Part shown: positions 13,567 to 21,208 of the stretch, piece by piece
Numbering within the stretch: the stretch's first letter is position 1
How the letters are laid out: every line of letters starts with the position of its first letter
NCBI GenBank assembly: GCA_016933175.1
Contig: JAFGBK010000101.1
Location: forward strand, 1-55,837
Origin: Candidatus Krumholzibacteriota bacterium
GTDB lineage: Bacteria > Krumholzibacteriota > Krumholzibacteriia > JACNKJ01
Length of the DNA: 55,837 nt
Direction of reading: 5' to 3'
The notes under the pieces: model-generated
What the model saw: the letters and a program-made list of their open reading frames with translations, nothing else
What the model was told of the DNA's origin: nothing
Database searches by the model: none
Program-made: the position numbers and the translations under genes

Positions 13567-13658
13567 ATAATCTTGCAATGTTCCCGGTTCGGCTCGGCAG
13601 GTGGAGGATTTCCCGGATCAGGGCAGGCAGGCACCCTGCCGCTGGCAGCGTCAATGGC

Positions 13659-13686
13659 TTGCCCTGGGCTGGGACAAGCGTATCTC
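13659..13686 (+). promoter_or_regulatory. Candidate promoter of the hydrolase-like lipoprotein
   Basis: TTGCCC at 13659-13664, 16 bp, TATCTC at 13681-13686, giving a leader of about 15 nt that contains GGGAGGA. An alternative is TTGTCG at 13519-13524 with TATACT at 13544-13549, but its 19-bp spacer is long. Confidence 0.35.
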
Positions 13687-13707
13687 TAGCACGAACGGGA
13701 GGAAGTG

Positions 13708-15120
13708 ATGAAACGGCTATCCGTTCTGGTTGCGTTGCTGCTCGCGACAGGCGTGCTGCTGTCCTGCAGCGAGGAGCGGCCGCTCGCGCCGGCGGACTCC
13801 GACGGTGGCACCGAGGCCTTGACGCCGTTCCTGGATCCCGAGGCCGCAGCGCTCGCCCTCGTCCAGCAGGCGGGCTGGCCCGTGGACGCGGAAGCCCGTG
13901 CCGAGATCGATCTGGCGGCCGGCGAACGCTGCGGATTGATCGAGGACTTCGCGCGCGAGGTGATCGTCGGCGACATCGCGCACTACAAGATGACAGTCCG
14001 CTTCGGGGAGGGCGAGCACGACCGCTTCGGCCTGCACCGCGTCGTCAAGGAGCGGCATCCGTTCCGTCCGATCCGGGCGCGCCGGAACCTGTTCGCGGTG
14101 CACGGCACGCCGGGCCACTTCGAGGTGATGTTCCTGTTCGGATCGGTGACGTCGGCTCCGGATGATCAGTCCATCGCCGTCTTCCTGGCCCAGAACGACA
14201 TCGACGTCTGGGGCATCGACCAGGCCTATACGCTGGTGCCCGAGGCGGTGGCGGACTTCGGCTTCATGGCCGACTGGGGCATGCAGTTCGACGTGGACAA
14301 CCTGCGCTCGGGCCTGGCCATCGCCCGCTTCACGCGCCTGCTGACGGGCAGCGGCTTCGGCACGATGACGGTGATGGGCTACAGCACGGGACTCCTCACG
14401 GGCTTTTCCGCCCTGAACCACGAGACGCAGCTGCCACGCTGGCAGCGGCAGATCGGCGCCTTCATCCCCGTCGACAACTACGTCAAGACGGACGATCCCG
14501 ACTGGATCGCGAGCGAATCCGCCTACCTGCAGGATATCATCGCGTGGCTGGACGCGGGCTTCTATGCCAACGACTACGGCCTGCTGTTCCAGACCTTCGG
14601 CTACCTGGGGGAGACCGATCCCGACGGGGAGTCGCCGATCATCGAGGGCGTCACGAACCTCCAGGCCGCGCTCATCGCAGGGGCCCAGACTGGCCTGCTC
14701 TTCGGCTTCCCGGGCGATCTCCACTTCCTGGCCGGAGTCTTCGACGACGGGATGCCCGTGGACCTGGCCTACACGCCACTGGTCCAGTATCTGGAGTGGT
14801 TGCAGGGCTTCAACAACTACGGATCGAACCTGTTTGAGTACGACTTCACGGGGATCCACTGCGACCAGGTGGAACTGCCCTTCGACGACCACCTGGATCA
14901 GATCGACGTGCCCGTCTTCTTCCTCGGTGCCGGCGGCGGCTGGGGCGACATGATGGGCTACACGGCCTCCCTGCTGACCGGCTGCGACGACGTCACATCG
15001 CTCACCGTGTCGCTGACCGACGAGATGCTGCTCGACATCGGCCACGTGGACATCTACACGGCGAGCGACGCCCAGACGCTGTTCTGGCAGCCCGTCCTTG
15101 ACTGGCTCGAGGCACACTAG
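13708..15120 (+). CDS. Alpha/beta-hydrolase-like lipoprotein
   Basis: A 470-residue exported protein. The signal MKRLSVLVALLLATGVLLSC ends in a lipobox-like Cys20. The body resembles an alpha/beta hydrolase: an oxyanion-type FAVHGTPGHFE, the nucleophile elbow GYSTG in TVMGYSTGLLTGF, a late strand DVPVFFLGAGGGWGD and a C-terminal GHVDIYTA that can supply the catalytic His. Substrate is unknown. The ATG at 13708 follows an excellent SD (GGGAGGA); an in-frame GTG one codon earlier is less likely. It is monocistronic and convergent with the sdh operon. Lipase, esterase or peptidase activity would be inference. Confidence 0.75.
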   Translation: MKRLSVLVALLLATGVLLSCSEERPLAPADSDGGTEALTPFLDPEAAALALVQQAGWPVDAEARAEIDLAAGERCGLIEDFAREVIVGDIAHYKMTVRFGEGEHDRFGLHRVVKERHPFRPIRARRNLFAVHGTPGHFEVMFLFGSVTSAPDDQSIAVFLAQNDIDVWGIDQAYTLVPEAVADFGFMADWGMQFDVDNLRSGLAIARFTRLLTGSGFGTMTVMGYSTGLLTGFSALNHETQLPRWQRQIGAFIPVDNYVKTDDPDWIASESAYLQDIIAWLDAGFYANDYGLLFQTFGYLGETDPDGESPIIEGVTNLQAALIAGAQTGLLFGFPGDLHFLAGVFDDGMPVDLAYTPLVQYLEWLQGFNNYGSNLFEYDFTGIHCDQVELPFDDHLDQIDVPVFFLGAGGGWGDMMGYTASLLTGCDDVTSLTVSLTDEMLLDIGHVDIYTASDAQTLFWQPVLDWLEAH

Positions 15121-15130
15121 CCGGAAAAGG

Positions 15131-15164
15131 GGCGCAGGCGTGCGCGGCCGCGCGCGCCTGCGCC
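15131..15164 (-). terminator. Terminator-like hairpin between lipoprotein and sdh operon
   Basis: GGCGCAGGCG at 15131-15140 pairs perfectly with CGCCTGCGCC at 15155-15164, and the loop is itself the palindrome GCGCGGCCGCGC. Read on the minus strand it is followed by CCTTTTCC, so it most likely ends the sdh operon and may act on both strands. Confidence 0.55.
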
Positions 15165-15256
15165 TCGCCTGTGCACGGACGGGAACGCGCGGGCCGCGGT
15201 GGCGGCCGGGCCCGGTCGTTCCGTTGTAGAGGCAGGCGGTCGAGTGGAAGCGGCGC

Positions 15257-16111
15257 TCAGGCCTCGTCGCCGGCGCCCTCCACCGTGAAGGGCGGGGGGG
15301 CCGGGATCTCGGACCGCCGCTCGGCTCCCGGGACGGGGCCGGTCAGCAGCTGGCTGGGTTCCCGGCGCCGGACGAGCTTCAGGTAGCTGAAGACGAGGTT
15401 CCGCTTCATCAGCTGGATGGCGCGGGCCGGGTCGACGCCCTTGGGGCAGACCCGCGAGCACTCGCCGGCGTAGTGGCAGCGGTAGAGCCCGTGGGGGGTG
15501 TCCAGCGCGTCCCGGCGTTCCTCCAGGCCGCCGTCCCGGCTGTCGACGCAGAAGCGGTAGGCCTGGGCGAGGGCCATGGGCCCGGGGTAGGTGGGATCCG
15601 TGGCCACCGTGGGGCAGGCCGCCAGGCAGGCGCCGCACTTGATGCAGTTCGTGAACTGGATGTACTGCTCCAGCTCCTCCCGGGTCTGCTTGTACTCGCC
15701 GGTGGGATTCAGGATCTCGTCGCGGTCCTCCCGGATCAGCCAGGGCTTCATGGACGCGTGGTGCGCGAACATGGGCGCCAGGTCCGGGACCAGGTCCTTG
15801 ATGATCTCGTAGTTGGGCAGGGGGGCGATGGTCAACGCCGTGCGGCTGACGTCCAGGATCTGCGTGTTGCAAGCCAGCCGGGCCATGCCGTTGATCAGCA
15901 TGGCGCACGATCCACAGACGCCCATGCGGCAGGAGAAGCGCCAGGCCAGCGTGCCGTCGAAGTGCTCCTTGATGTAGTGCAGTCCGTCCAGGACGGTCAT
16001 GCCGGGGGGCACCGGGACGCGGTAATCCTTCCAGGCGGGGGCCGCGTCATGGTCCGGGTCGTACCGGCGGACGTGGAAGACGACCTGGTGGTTCTGCGAT
16101 TGCGTGCTCAT
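15257..16111 (-). CDS. sdhB: Succinate dehydrogenase/fumarate reductase iron-sulfur subunit
   Basis: Electron-transfer subunit of complex II, passing electrons between the flavoprotein and the quinone site. The 284 residues carry the [2Fe-2S] ligands in CRMGVCGSCAMLINGMARLAC-type spacing, then two further clusters in CIKCGACLAACP and CHYAGECSRVCPKGVDP. The C-terminal 40 residues (from about SQLLTGPVPG) are Pro-rich and longer than usual. It is the last gene of the operon, 15 bp after the D subunit, with GAGAGG upstream. The Cys pattern is complete for [2Fe-2S], [4Fe-4S] and [3Fe-4S] clusters. Confidence 0.93.
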   Translation of the reverse strand: MSTQSQNHQVVFHVRRYDPDHDAAPAWKDYRVPVPPGMTVLDGLHYIKEHFDGTLAWRFSCRMGVCGSCAMLINGMARLACNTQILDVSRTALTIAPLPNYEIIKDLVPDLAPMFAHHASMKPWLIREDRDEILNPTGEYKQTREELEQYIQFTNCIKCGACLAACPTVATDPTYPGPMALAQAYRFCVDSRDGGLEERRDALDTPHGLYRCHYAGECSRVCPKGVDPARAIQLMKRNLVFSYLKLVRRREPSQLLTGPVPGAERRSEIPAPPPFTVEGAGDEA

Positions 16112-16126
16112 GTTCCAACCGCCTCT

Positions 16127-16504
16127 CTATGCCGATCCGGCGCTGCCGGGTGCGAAGATGACCGTGACGACGCCGATGCCGAGCAGGACGATGCCGACCG
16201 CCCACGCCAGCCCGGTGATGACGCGCTGCGTCCGCGGGGAAGGATCGAGCTCGAACAGGATGGTCCGCAGTCCGTAGAGCCCGTGGTAGAGGGCCGCCAC
16301 GAGCAGCAGGACGTAGACGATGGGGAACAGCAGGATCTCGCCCCGGTGGAGGACGTTCTCCCACGCGACGGCCCCGCCGGGGTGGGGGTTGAACCACCCC
16401 AGCACGTCGTCGAGGTGCGTGACCAGCATATGCAGACCCAGCAGGACGAGGACCGCCAGCCCCGAGATCACGTGCCAGGTCCACTTCGTCGTCTCACGAA
16501 TCAT
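16127..16504 (-). CDS. sdhD: Complex II small membrane anchor (SdhD/FrdD-like)
   Basis: A 125-residue membrane protein with three predicted helices: about 12-30 (ISGLAVLVLLGLHMLVTHL), 58-80 (LFPIVYVLLLVAALYHGLYG) and 97-118 (GLAWAVGIVLLGIGVVTVIF). His residues in helices 1 and 2 are candidate heme b ligands. It lies between the other anchor and the iron-sulfur subunit, with SD GGGAGG. Assignment rests mostly on size, topology and position, since these anchors diverge quickly. Calling it D rather than C is a convention. Confidence 0.75.
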   Translation of the reverse strand: MIRETTKWTWHVISGLAVLVLLGLHMLVTHLDDVLGWFNPHPGGAVAWENVLHRGEILLFPIVYVLLLVAALYHGLYGLRTILFELDPSPRTQRVITGLAWAVGIVLLGIGVVTVIFAPGSAGSA

Positions 16505-16524
16505 CGCCGCCTCCCGTGCCGTGC

Positions 16525-16971
16525 TCAGTGTCCGAGAATGAAGAGGTCATAGCCGCCCACCACCACCAGCAGCGCCGCGGCCAGGATGACCATCACCGCG
16601 AGCTTCCGCTGCACGTTCAGGGAGCTCTTGTAGGGATAGACCGGCTCCTCCGCCCTGCCCACCGCGAACGGCAGGCCGAGCTCGATCAGGACGAGCCGGA
16701 TGCCGTTGAAGGCGTGGTAGGCGAAGGCGGCGAACACCAGGAACTCCCCGATCTTGAAGGCCGGGCTCTCGAAGATCGCCATGAGGCTGTCCCACGATTC
16801 CCGACCGAAGACCCGCGACAGGTTCACCAGGATGTGCAGGGCGAAGTAGAGCAGGATGCCGAGCCCGGTGAGCCGGTGCAGCGTGTAGAGATAGCGCTCG
16901 CCGCCGTAGCGCCCCCCGGCGAGCCAGCCGGCGATCCCGAGGCGGTTCGGGTGCTTTTTTCCCAGTGCCAT
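16525..16971 (-). CDS. sdhC: Complex II cytochrome b-type membrane anchor (SdhC-like)
   Basis: A 148-residue membrane anchor with three helices. It begins RYLYTLHRLTGLGILLYFAL, close to the SdhC cytochrome b556 signature, followed by HILVNLSRVFG; a second helix holds FLVFAAFAYHAFNGIRLVL and a third RKLAVMVILAAALLVVVGGY. The histidines in the first two helices probably bind heme b. The ATG at 16971 was preferred to 17013 because of its GAGAGGAGC SD. It follows sdhA by 14 bp. Together with the next small anchor it would hold the catalytic subunits to the inner membrane and form the quinone site. Confidence 0.85.
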   Translation of the reverse strand: MALGKKHPNRLGIAGWLAGGRYGGERYLYTLHRLTGLGILLYFALHILVNLSRVFGRESWDSLMAIFESPAFKIGEFLVFAAFAYHAFNGIRLVLIELGLPFAVGRAEEPVYPYKSSLNVQRKLAVMVILAAALLVVVGGYDLFILGH

Positions 16972-16985
16972 GATCCCAGCTCCTC

Positions 16986-18704
16986 TCAGTACTTCCGTTC
17001 CACCGGCTTCCACTTGGTGATGGCCACCGGCTTGTACTCGAGCCGGGGCTCGTCACCGGTGTGGAAGGCCAGCGTGTGCTTGAGCCAGTTCTCGTCGTCG
17101 CGCTGGGGGAAGTCCCGCCGCGCGTGCCCGCCGCGGGATTCCTTACGGGCCAGCGCCGAGACGATCATCACCTCGGCCAGCAGCAGCAGGTTCTCCGTCT
17201 CGAGGGCGTTGAACAGGTTCGTGTTGTAGATCCGGCCCTTATCCTGGATGCGGATCTCGCGGAAGGCCCGCTGGAGCTGCCTGACCTTCTCCAGGCCCTC
17301 CGCCATGGTCTCGCCGGTGCGGTACACGCCCATGTTGAGGTCCATGATCTCGCGCAGGCGGGTGCGGATGGCGTAGAGGTCCTCGTTGCCGTTGCGCTGG
17401 AGCAGGTCCTGGTAGATCCGATCGGACTCGGCCTGGACCTTCGCTTCGGCGCAGTCGGCCAGGGGCGGACTGGTGTCGAGGTACTCGATCACCTCCGTGC
17501 CCGTGATGGCGCCCCACACGAGACACTCGGCCGTCGAGTTGGTGCCCAGCCGGTTCGCCCCGTGGAGGGAGGAGCACTGCACCTCGCCAGCGGCCCAGAT
17601 GCCCTCCACCCGGGTCTTGCCGTCGATGTCGGTCTCGATGCCGCCCATGGAGTAGTGGGCCACCGGCCGGATCGGGATCGGCTTGTGGATCGGATCGAGC
17701 CCGATCATCTTCATGCACACCTCGCGGATCTGGGGCAGCCGGTGGTTGATCTTCGCCGCCCCGAGGTGGGTCAGGTCGAGGTGGACGTAGCCCAGACCGT
17801 TGGGTTCCTCCAGGCCACGGCCCTCGATGATCTCGGTCATCTCGGCCCGGGAGACGATGTCGCGCGGCGCCAGCTCCATCTTCGCCGACGCGTAGGTCTC
17901 CATAAAGCGGTCGCCGTCCCGGTTCTTAAGGTAGCCGCCTTCGCCGCGGCAGGCCTCCGTCATCAGGATGCCCGAGGGGATGAGCCCCGTGGGGTGGAAC
18001 TGCAGGAACTCGGAGTCCTCCAGCGGCAGGCCGGCGCGGTATGCCAGGGCCTGGCCGTCGCCGCTCACGGTCTGCGAGTAGGTGGTGAAGCCGTAGAGGG
18101 TGCCCAGGCCGCCGCTGGCGATGATCAGGGCCTTGGCCCGCAGGCACAGGAACTTCCCGCTGAGGGCGTCGATGACGGTCATCCCGGCGAACCGGCCGTC
18201 CTCCACGAGGATGGCGGTCGCGAAGACCTCCTCGTAGCGCGTGAAGTTCTTGTACTGCGTGAGCACGTCGTAGAGGGTCTGCATCTCCACGAAGCCCGTC
18301 TTGTCGCTCGCCATGGTGGCCCGGGGATAGCTGTGTCCGCCGAAGGGCCGTTGCGCGATGCGGCCGTCGTCCCGGCGGGACCAGGGAAGACCCCAGTGAT
18401 CGAGCTGCTGGATCTCCAGCGGGCAGAGCCGGACGAAGCGGTCGACCACGTCCTGGTCGGCGAGGAAGTCCGATCCCTTGACAGTGTCCCAGGCATGGAG
18501 GTCCAGGCTGTCGCCCTCCTCCTCGCGCAGCACGGCGGCGGTGCCGCCCTCCGCGCACACCGAGTGCGCGCGGTTGAGCTGCACCTTGGAGATGAGGCCC
18601 ATGTCGATCGCGTCGCCGCTCTTGCGGGCGATCTCGACCGCCGCCCTCAGGCCGGCGAGCCCAGTACCGAAAACCAGCACATCATGGGTTCTATGCTCCG
18701 TCAT
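16986..18704 (-). CDS. sdhA: Succinate dehydrogenase/fumarate reductase flavoprotein subunit
   Basis: Catalytic flavoprotein of complex II, interconverting succinate and fumarate. The 572 residues start with the FAD fold VLVFGTGLAGLRAAVEIARK and have the expected covalent-FAD histidine at residue 47 in NRAHSVCAEGGTAAV. Substrate-site motifs are FHPTGLIPSGILMTEACRGE and a C-terminal HGANRLGTNSTAE. By eye it is closer to E. coli FrdA than SdhA (for example WGLPWSRRDDGRI and ALARKESRGGHARRDFPQRDD), so direction in the cell is uncertain. First gene of an A-C-D-B operon. No clear promoter was identified upstream. Confidence 0.93.
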   Translation of the reverse strand: MTEHRTHDVLVFGTGLAGLRAAVEIARKSGDAIDMGLISKVQLNRAHSVCAEGGTAAVLREEEGDSLDLHAWDTVKGSDFLADQDVVDRFVRLCPLEIQQLDHWGLPWSRRDDGRIAQRPFGGHSYPRATMASDKTGFVEMQTLYDVLTQYKNFTRYEEVFATAILVEDGRFAGMTVIDALSGKFLCLRAKALIIASGGLGTLYGFTTYSQTVSGDGQALAYRAGLPLEDSEFLQFHPTGLIPSGILMTEACRGEGGYLKNRDGDRFMETYASAKMELAPRDIVSRAEMTEIIEGRGLEEPNGLGYVHLDLTHLGAAKINHRLPQIREVCMKMIGLDPIHKPIPIRPVAHYSMGGIETDIDGKTRVEGIWAAGEVQCSSLHGANRLGTNSTAECLVWGAITGTEVIEYLDTSPPLADCAEAKVQAESDRIYQDLLQRNGNEDLYAIRTRLREIMDLNMGVYRTGETMAEGLEKVRQLQRAFREIRIQDKGRIYNTNLFNALETENLLLLAEVMIVSALARKESRGGHARRDFPQRDDENWLKHTLAFHTGDEPRLEYKPVAITKWKPVERKY

Positions 18705-19319
18705 GCCCGCCCCCGTGGTTCCTCGTGACGAATTGCAGAAGCCGTTTCATGAAGGTCACATCCTCTGTACGACCTTGACGACAACCCCCAGCCTCGGGCC
18801 CGCGATGGTCCGTTCGGTTTTCCGTCTCCACCGCCTGAGCCGATGCCCGGCCACAACTTCGAACGGAGATTGCGCGGCGATTGCGGTCGAGATGGGCGGT
18901 GGTTCGCAAGCTTCAGGAGACCTGGGATTCGCTCGGTAGCATACCGGGGAACGCGATCCAAGGGAATCCCACAATGGATGCCGCGGCCGCTGCGGGGCGA
19001 CTGCCCGGGATTTCCGGCGGTGCGGGCGGGCCCAGGAACGCCGGTTGGCCGTTGATGTCTTCGTTTCTACGGTATGTCCCATCCGGGGGGCGGCCCGCCG
19101 CGCCGCGGGCGCGACCAGGGCAATGCGGTCCACCGCCGTCGCCGTCTGGAAGCTGGCAGGAACGCCGCGACGCCGCGACGTCGGGCGGACCATGCTTCAC
19201 GATGAGCGGCGGCGGCGCTGATCGGCGCCCGTCCGATTTCGCGGGCGGAGGCGGTACGGCTTCTCCGGAAGCGACGGGCCGCGCAATGGCGAATCGCCTT
19301 GCCGGCCGCTCATGAGTCC
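18705..19319. other. About 600-bp noncoding region between sdhA and xerC
   Basis: Divergent upstream regions of sdhA (-) and xerC (+). Several long open frames cross it, but they are Arg/Pro/Ala-rich and have no SD or recognisable domain. It contains a nested inverted repeat at 18924-18970. I see no RNA gene that I can name. Confidence 0.6.
18924..18970. repeat. Nested inverted repeat, possible structured RNA or cruciform
   Basis: Outer arms GGGATTC (18924-18930) and GAATCCC (18964-18970) enclose a perfect small hairpin CGGTA-GCA-TACCG (18934-18946). It lies about 220 bp upstream of sdhA and has no adjacent T-tract. Confidence 0.4.
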
Positions 19320-19349
19320 TTGCGGCCCCGCGCGCGGCTCTGCTAATTT
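19320..19349 (+). promoter_or_regulatory. xerC promoter, probably giving a leaderless mRNA
   Basis: TTGCGG at 19320-19325, an 18-bp spacer and TAATTT at 19344-19349, with an upstream TGC making an extended -10. Only 6 bp separate the -10 from the GTG start at 19356, so transcription should begin at or next to the start codon. Confidence 0.5.
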
Positions 19350-19355
19350 CCCCGG

Positions 19356-20258
19356 GTGCAACAGCTTCTGGATGCTTTCGAGGCCTACCTCGCCGGCGAG
19401 AAGGGCTACTCGCCACGGACGCAGGCCGCCTACCGGCGGGACCTGGCCCAGTGGCTCGACTTCCTCGGCTACATGGGCGACGCGGCCGCCCTGGACGCGG
19501 GGCGCGACCAGGTCCGCCGCTTCCTCGCCCTGGTGCGCCGCGACGCCTTCGCCGCCGGCCGGCCGCGCAAGCCGTCCCTGAGCGACCGGACGGTGGCGCG
19601 GAAGCTGTCGACCCTGCGGGCCTTCTACCGCTGGCTGAACCGCACCGGGCGCCTGGCCGCCAATCCGGCCGCCCTGGTCCAGGTGCCGCGCACGGGCCGC
19701 GCCCTGCCGCTCTTCGCCGAGGAGGGCTGGGTCCACCGCATGATGGCCCTGCCCGACACGACGACGCCGCGGGGCCTGCGCGACCGGGCCGTCCTGGAGC
19801 TGCTCTACGGCACCGGGCTGCGCCTGGCCGAGCTCAGGGGCCTGGTCCGCGACGACCTGGACCTGCGCGGCGGCCTGCTGCGGGTCCTGGGCAAGGGCAA
19901 CAAGGAGCGCCTCGTCCCCGTGCAGGGCGAGGCGTCGCGCTGGCTGGAGCGCTGGCTGGCCCACCTGGGCCCGGCGACGGGGGACGCGCCCCTGTTCCCG
20001 GGACGCGACGGCCCCCTGGGCCGGCGCACCATCCAGCGCATCGTGGAGCGCGCCCTGGGGCAGGTGGCGACGCTGGCGCGGGTGAGCCCGCACGTGCTGC
20101 GGCACAGCTTCGCCACCCACCTGCTGGACCGGGGCGCGGACCTGCGGGCCATCCAGGAGATGCTGGGCCACGCCAGCCTGGCTAGCACGCAGGTCTACAC
20201 GCACGTCACGACCGAGAAACTCAAGGCGGTGCACCGCAAGGCGCACCCCCGCGGATAG
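19356..20258 (+). CDS. xerC: Tyrosine recombinase XerC
   Basis: Site-specific recombinase that, with XerD, resolves chromosome dimers at dif. The 300 residues have the N-terminal SAM-like core-binding domain (YLAGEKGYSPRTQAAYRRDL) and a C-terminal catalytic domain with Arg in GTGLRLAELRGL, Lys in GKGNKERLVP, His-Arg in HVLRHSFATH, His in LGHASLASTQ and the nucleophile Tyr in VYTHV. The start is GTG at 19356 with no SD. The XerC name rather than XerD is inferred from its downstream position after topA-trmFO and the partner XerD at 27.7 kb; Xer subtype by eye is not certain. Confidence 0.85.
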   Translation: MQQLLDAFEAYLAGEKGYSPRTQAAYRRDLAQWLDFLGYMGDAAALDAGRDQVRRFLALVRRDAFAAGRPRKPSLSDRTVARKLSTLRAFYRWLNRTGRLAANPAALVQVPRTGRALPLFAEEGWVHRMMALPDTTTPRGLRDRAVLELLYGTGLRLAELRGLVRDDLDLRGGLLRVLGKGNKERLVPVQGEASRWLERWLAHLGPATGDAPLFPGRDGPLGRRTIQRIVERALGQVATLARVSPHVLRHSFATHLLDRGADLRAIQEMLGHASLASTQVYTHVTTEKLKAVHRKAHPRG

Positions 20259-20281
20259 ACAGCACCGAAGGAGGAACGGAC

Positions 20282-21208
20282 TTGTCCCACCCCAAGGACT
20301 TCATCTCCATCGCGGACTGGAGCACCGAGGAGCTGACGAAGATCCTCGAGCTGGCCATGAGCCAGAAGCGCGCCCTCAAGAGCGAGGGCAAGCTGCCGGC
20401 GTCCAAGGCGGGCAAGGTGCTGGCCTGCATCTTCCACAAGCCCAGCCTGCGCACGCGCGTGAGCTTCGAGGTGGCCATCCGCCAGCTCGGCGGCTCCAGC
20501 CTCTACATCACCGAGCGCGAGATCGGCCTCGGCAGCCGCGAGGCGCCCCAGGACGTCGCCCGCGTGCTCGAGCGCTACGTCCACGGCATCATGATCCGCA
20601 CCTTCGACCACGAGCACGTGACGGCGCTGGGCCGCAACGCGACGCGCATCCCCGTGATCAACGGCCTCACCGATCTGCTCCACCCCTGCCAGGTCATGGC
20701 CGACCTGCAGACCATCTGGGAGCACAAGGGGGGGCTGGAGGGGCTCAAGATCGTCTACGTGGGCGACGGCAACAACATGGCCAACAGCTGGATCAACGCC
20801 GCCGCGCGCTTCCCCTTCACGCTGGTGGTCTGCAATCCGGGCGGCTTCGAGCCCGACGCCGGCGTCCTCGAGGGCGCGCGGCGCATCAATCCGGACCTGC
20901 GCTACGCGAACGAGACCGACCCGGCTGCCGCCGTGGCCGGCGCCGACGTCATCTACACCGACGTCTGGGCCAGCATGGGCCAGGAGGACGACGCCGCGCG
21001 GCGCCGGGAGATCTTCCGGCCCTACCAGGTCAACCAGTCGCTGCTCGGCAAGACGGGCAAGAAGGACACCATCGTCATGCACTGCCTGCCCGCGCACCGC
21101 GGCGACGAGATCACCGACGAGGTGATCGACGGCCCGCGGAGCGTGGTCTTCGACGAGGCGGAGAACCGCCTCCACGCGCAGCGGGCCATCCTGTCGGTAC
21201 TGATGTAG
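20282..21208 (+). CDS. argF: Ornithine carbamoyltransferase
   Basis: Makes citrulline from ornithine and carbamoyl phosphate in arginine synthesis. The 308 residues show the carbamoyl-phosphate motif SLRTRVSFE at about 55-63, the signature LLHPCQ that distinguishes this enzyme from aspartate carbamoyltransferase, and HCLPAHRG near the C-terminus. The start is TTG at 20282, chosen because a strong AAGGAGGA lies 9 bp upstream. It sits 23 bp after xerC and its stop touches the next gene with no gap. No other arginine gene is in the window. Confidence 0.95.
   Translation: MSHPKDFISIADWSTEELTKILELAMSQKRALKSEGKLPASKAGKVLACIFHKPSLRTRVSFEVAIRQLGGSSLYITEREIGLGSREAPQDVARVLERYVHGIMIRTFDHEHVTALGRNATRIPVINGLTDLLHPCQVMADLQTIWEHKGGLEGLKIVYVGDGNNMANSWINAAARFPFTLVVCNPGGFEPDAGVLEGARRINPDLRYANETDPAAAVAGADVIYTDVWASMGQEDDAARRREIFRPYQVNQSLLGKTGKKDTIVMHCLPAHRGDEITDEVIDGPRSVVFDEAENRLHAQRAILSVLM

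Larger units (their letters stand above)
13288..13707. other. 420-bp divergent intergenic region
   Basis: Separates the unknown protein (-) from the hydrolase-like lipoprotein (+). It holds an unusually AT-rich patch at 13533-13575 with a 16-bp imperfect tandem repeat and candidate promoters. No convincing small gene was found. Confidence 0.6.

Noticed and set aside
13288-13578. 97-residue N-terminal extension of the unknown 596-residue protein
   Set aside because: Covers AT-rich promoter-like DNA and lacks an SD; ATG 13287 has GAGG upstream.
18695-18770. Promoter for sdhA
   Set aside because: TTGTCG on the minus strand (18784-18779) has no acceptable -10 at 16-18 bp, so I do not call it.
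18756-19193. 145-residue minus-strand frame upstream of sdhA
   Set aside because: Arg/Ala/Pro-rich, no SD, no domain; probably noncoding.
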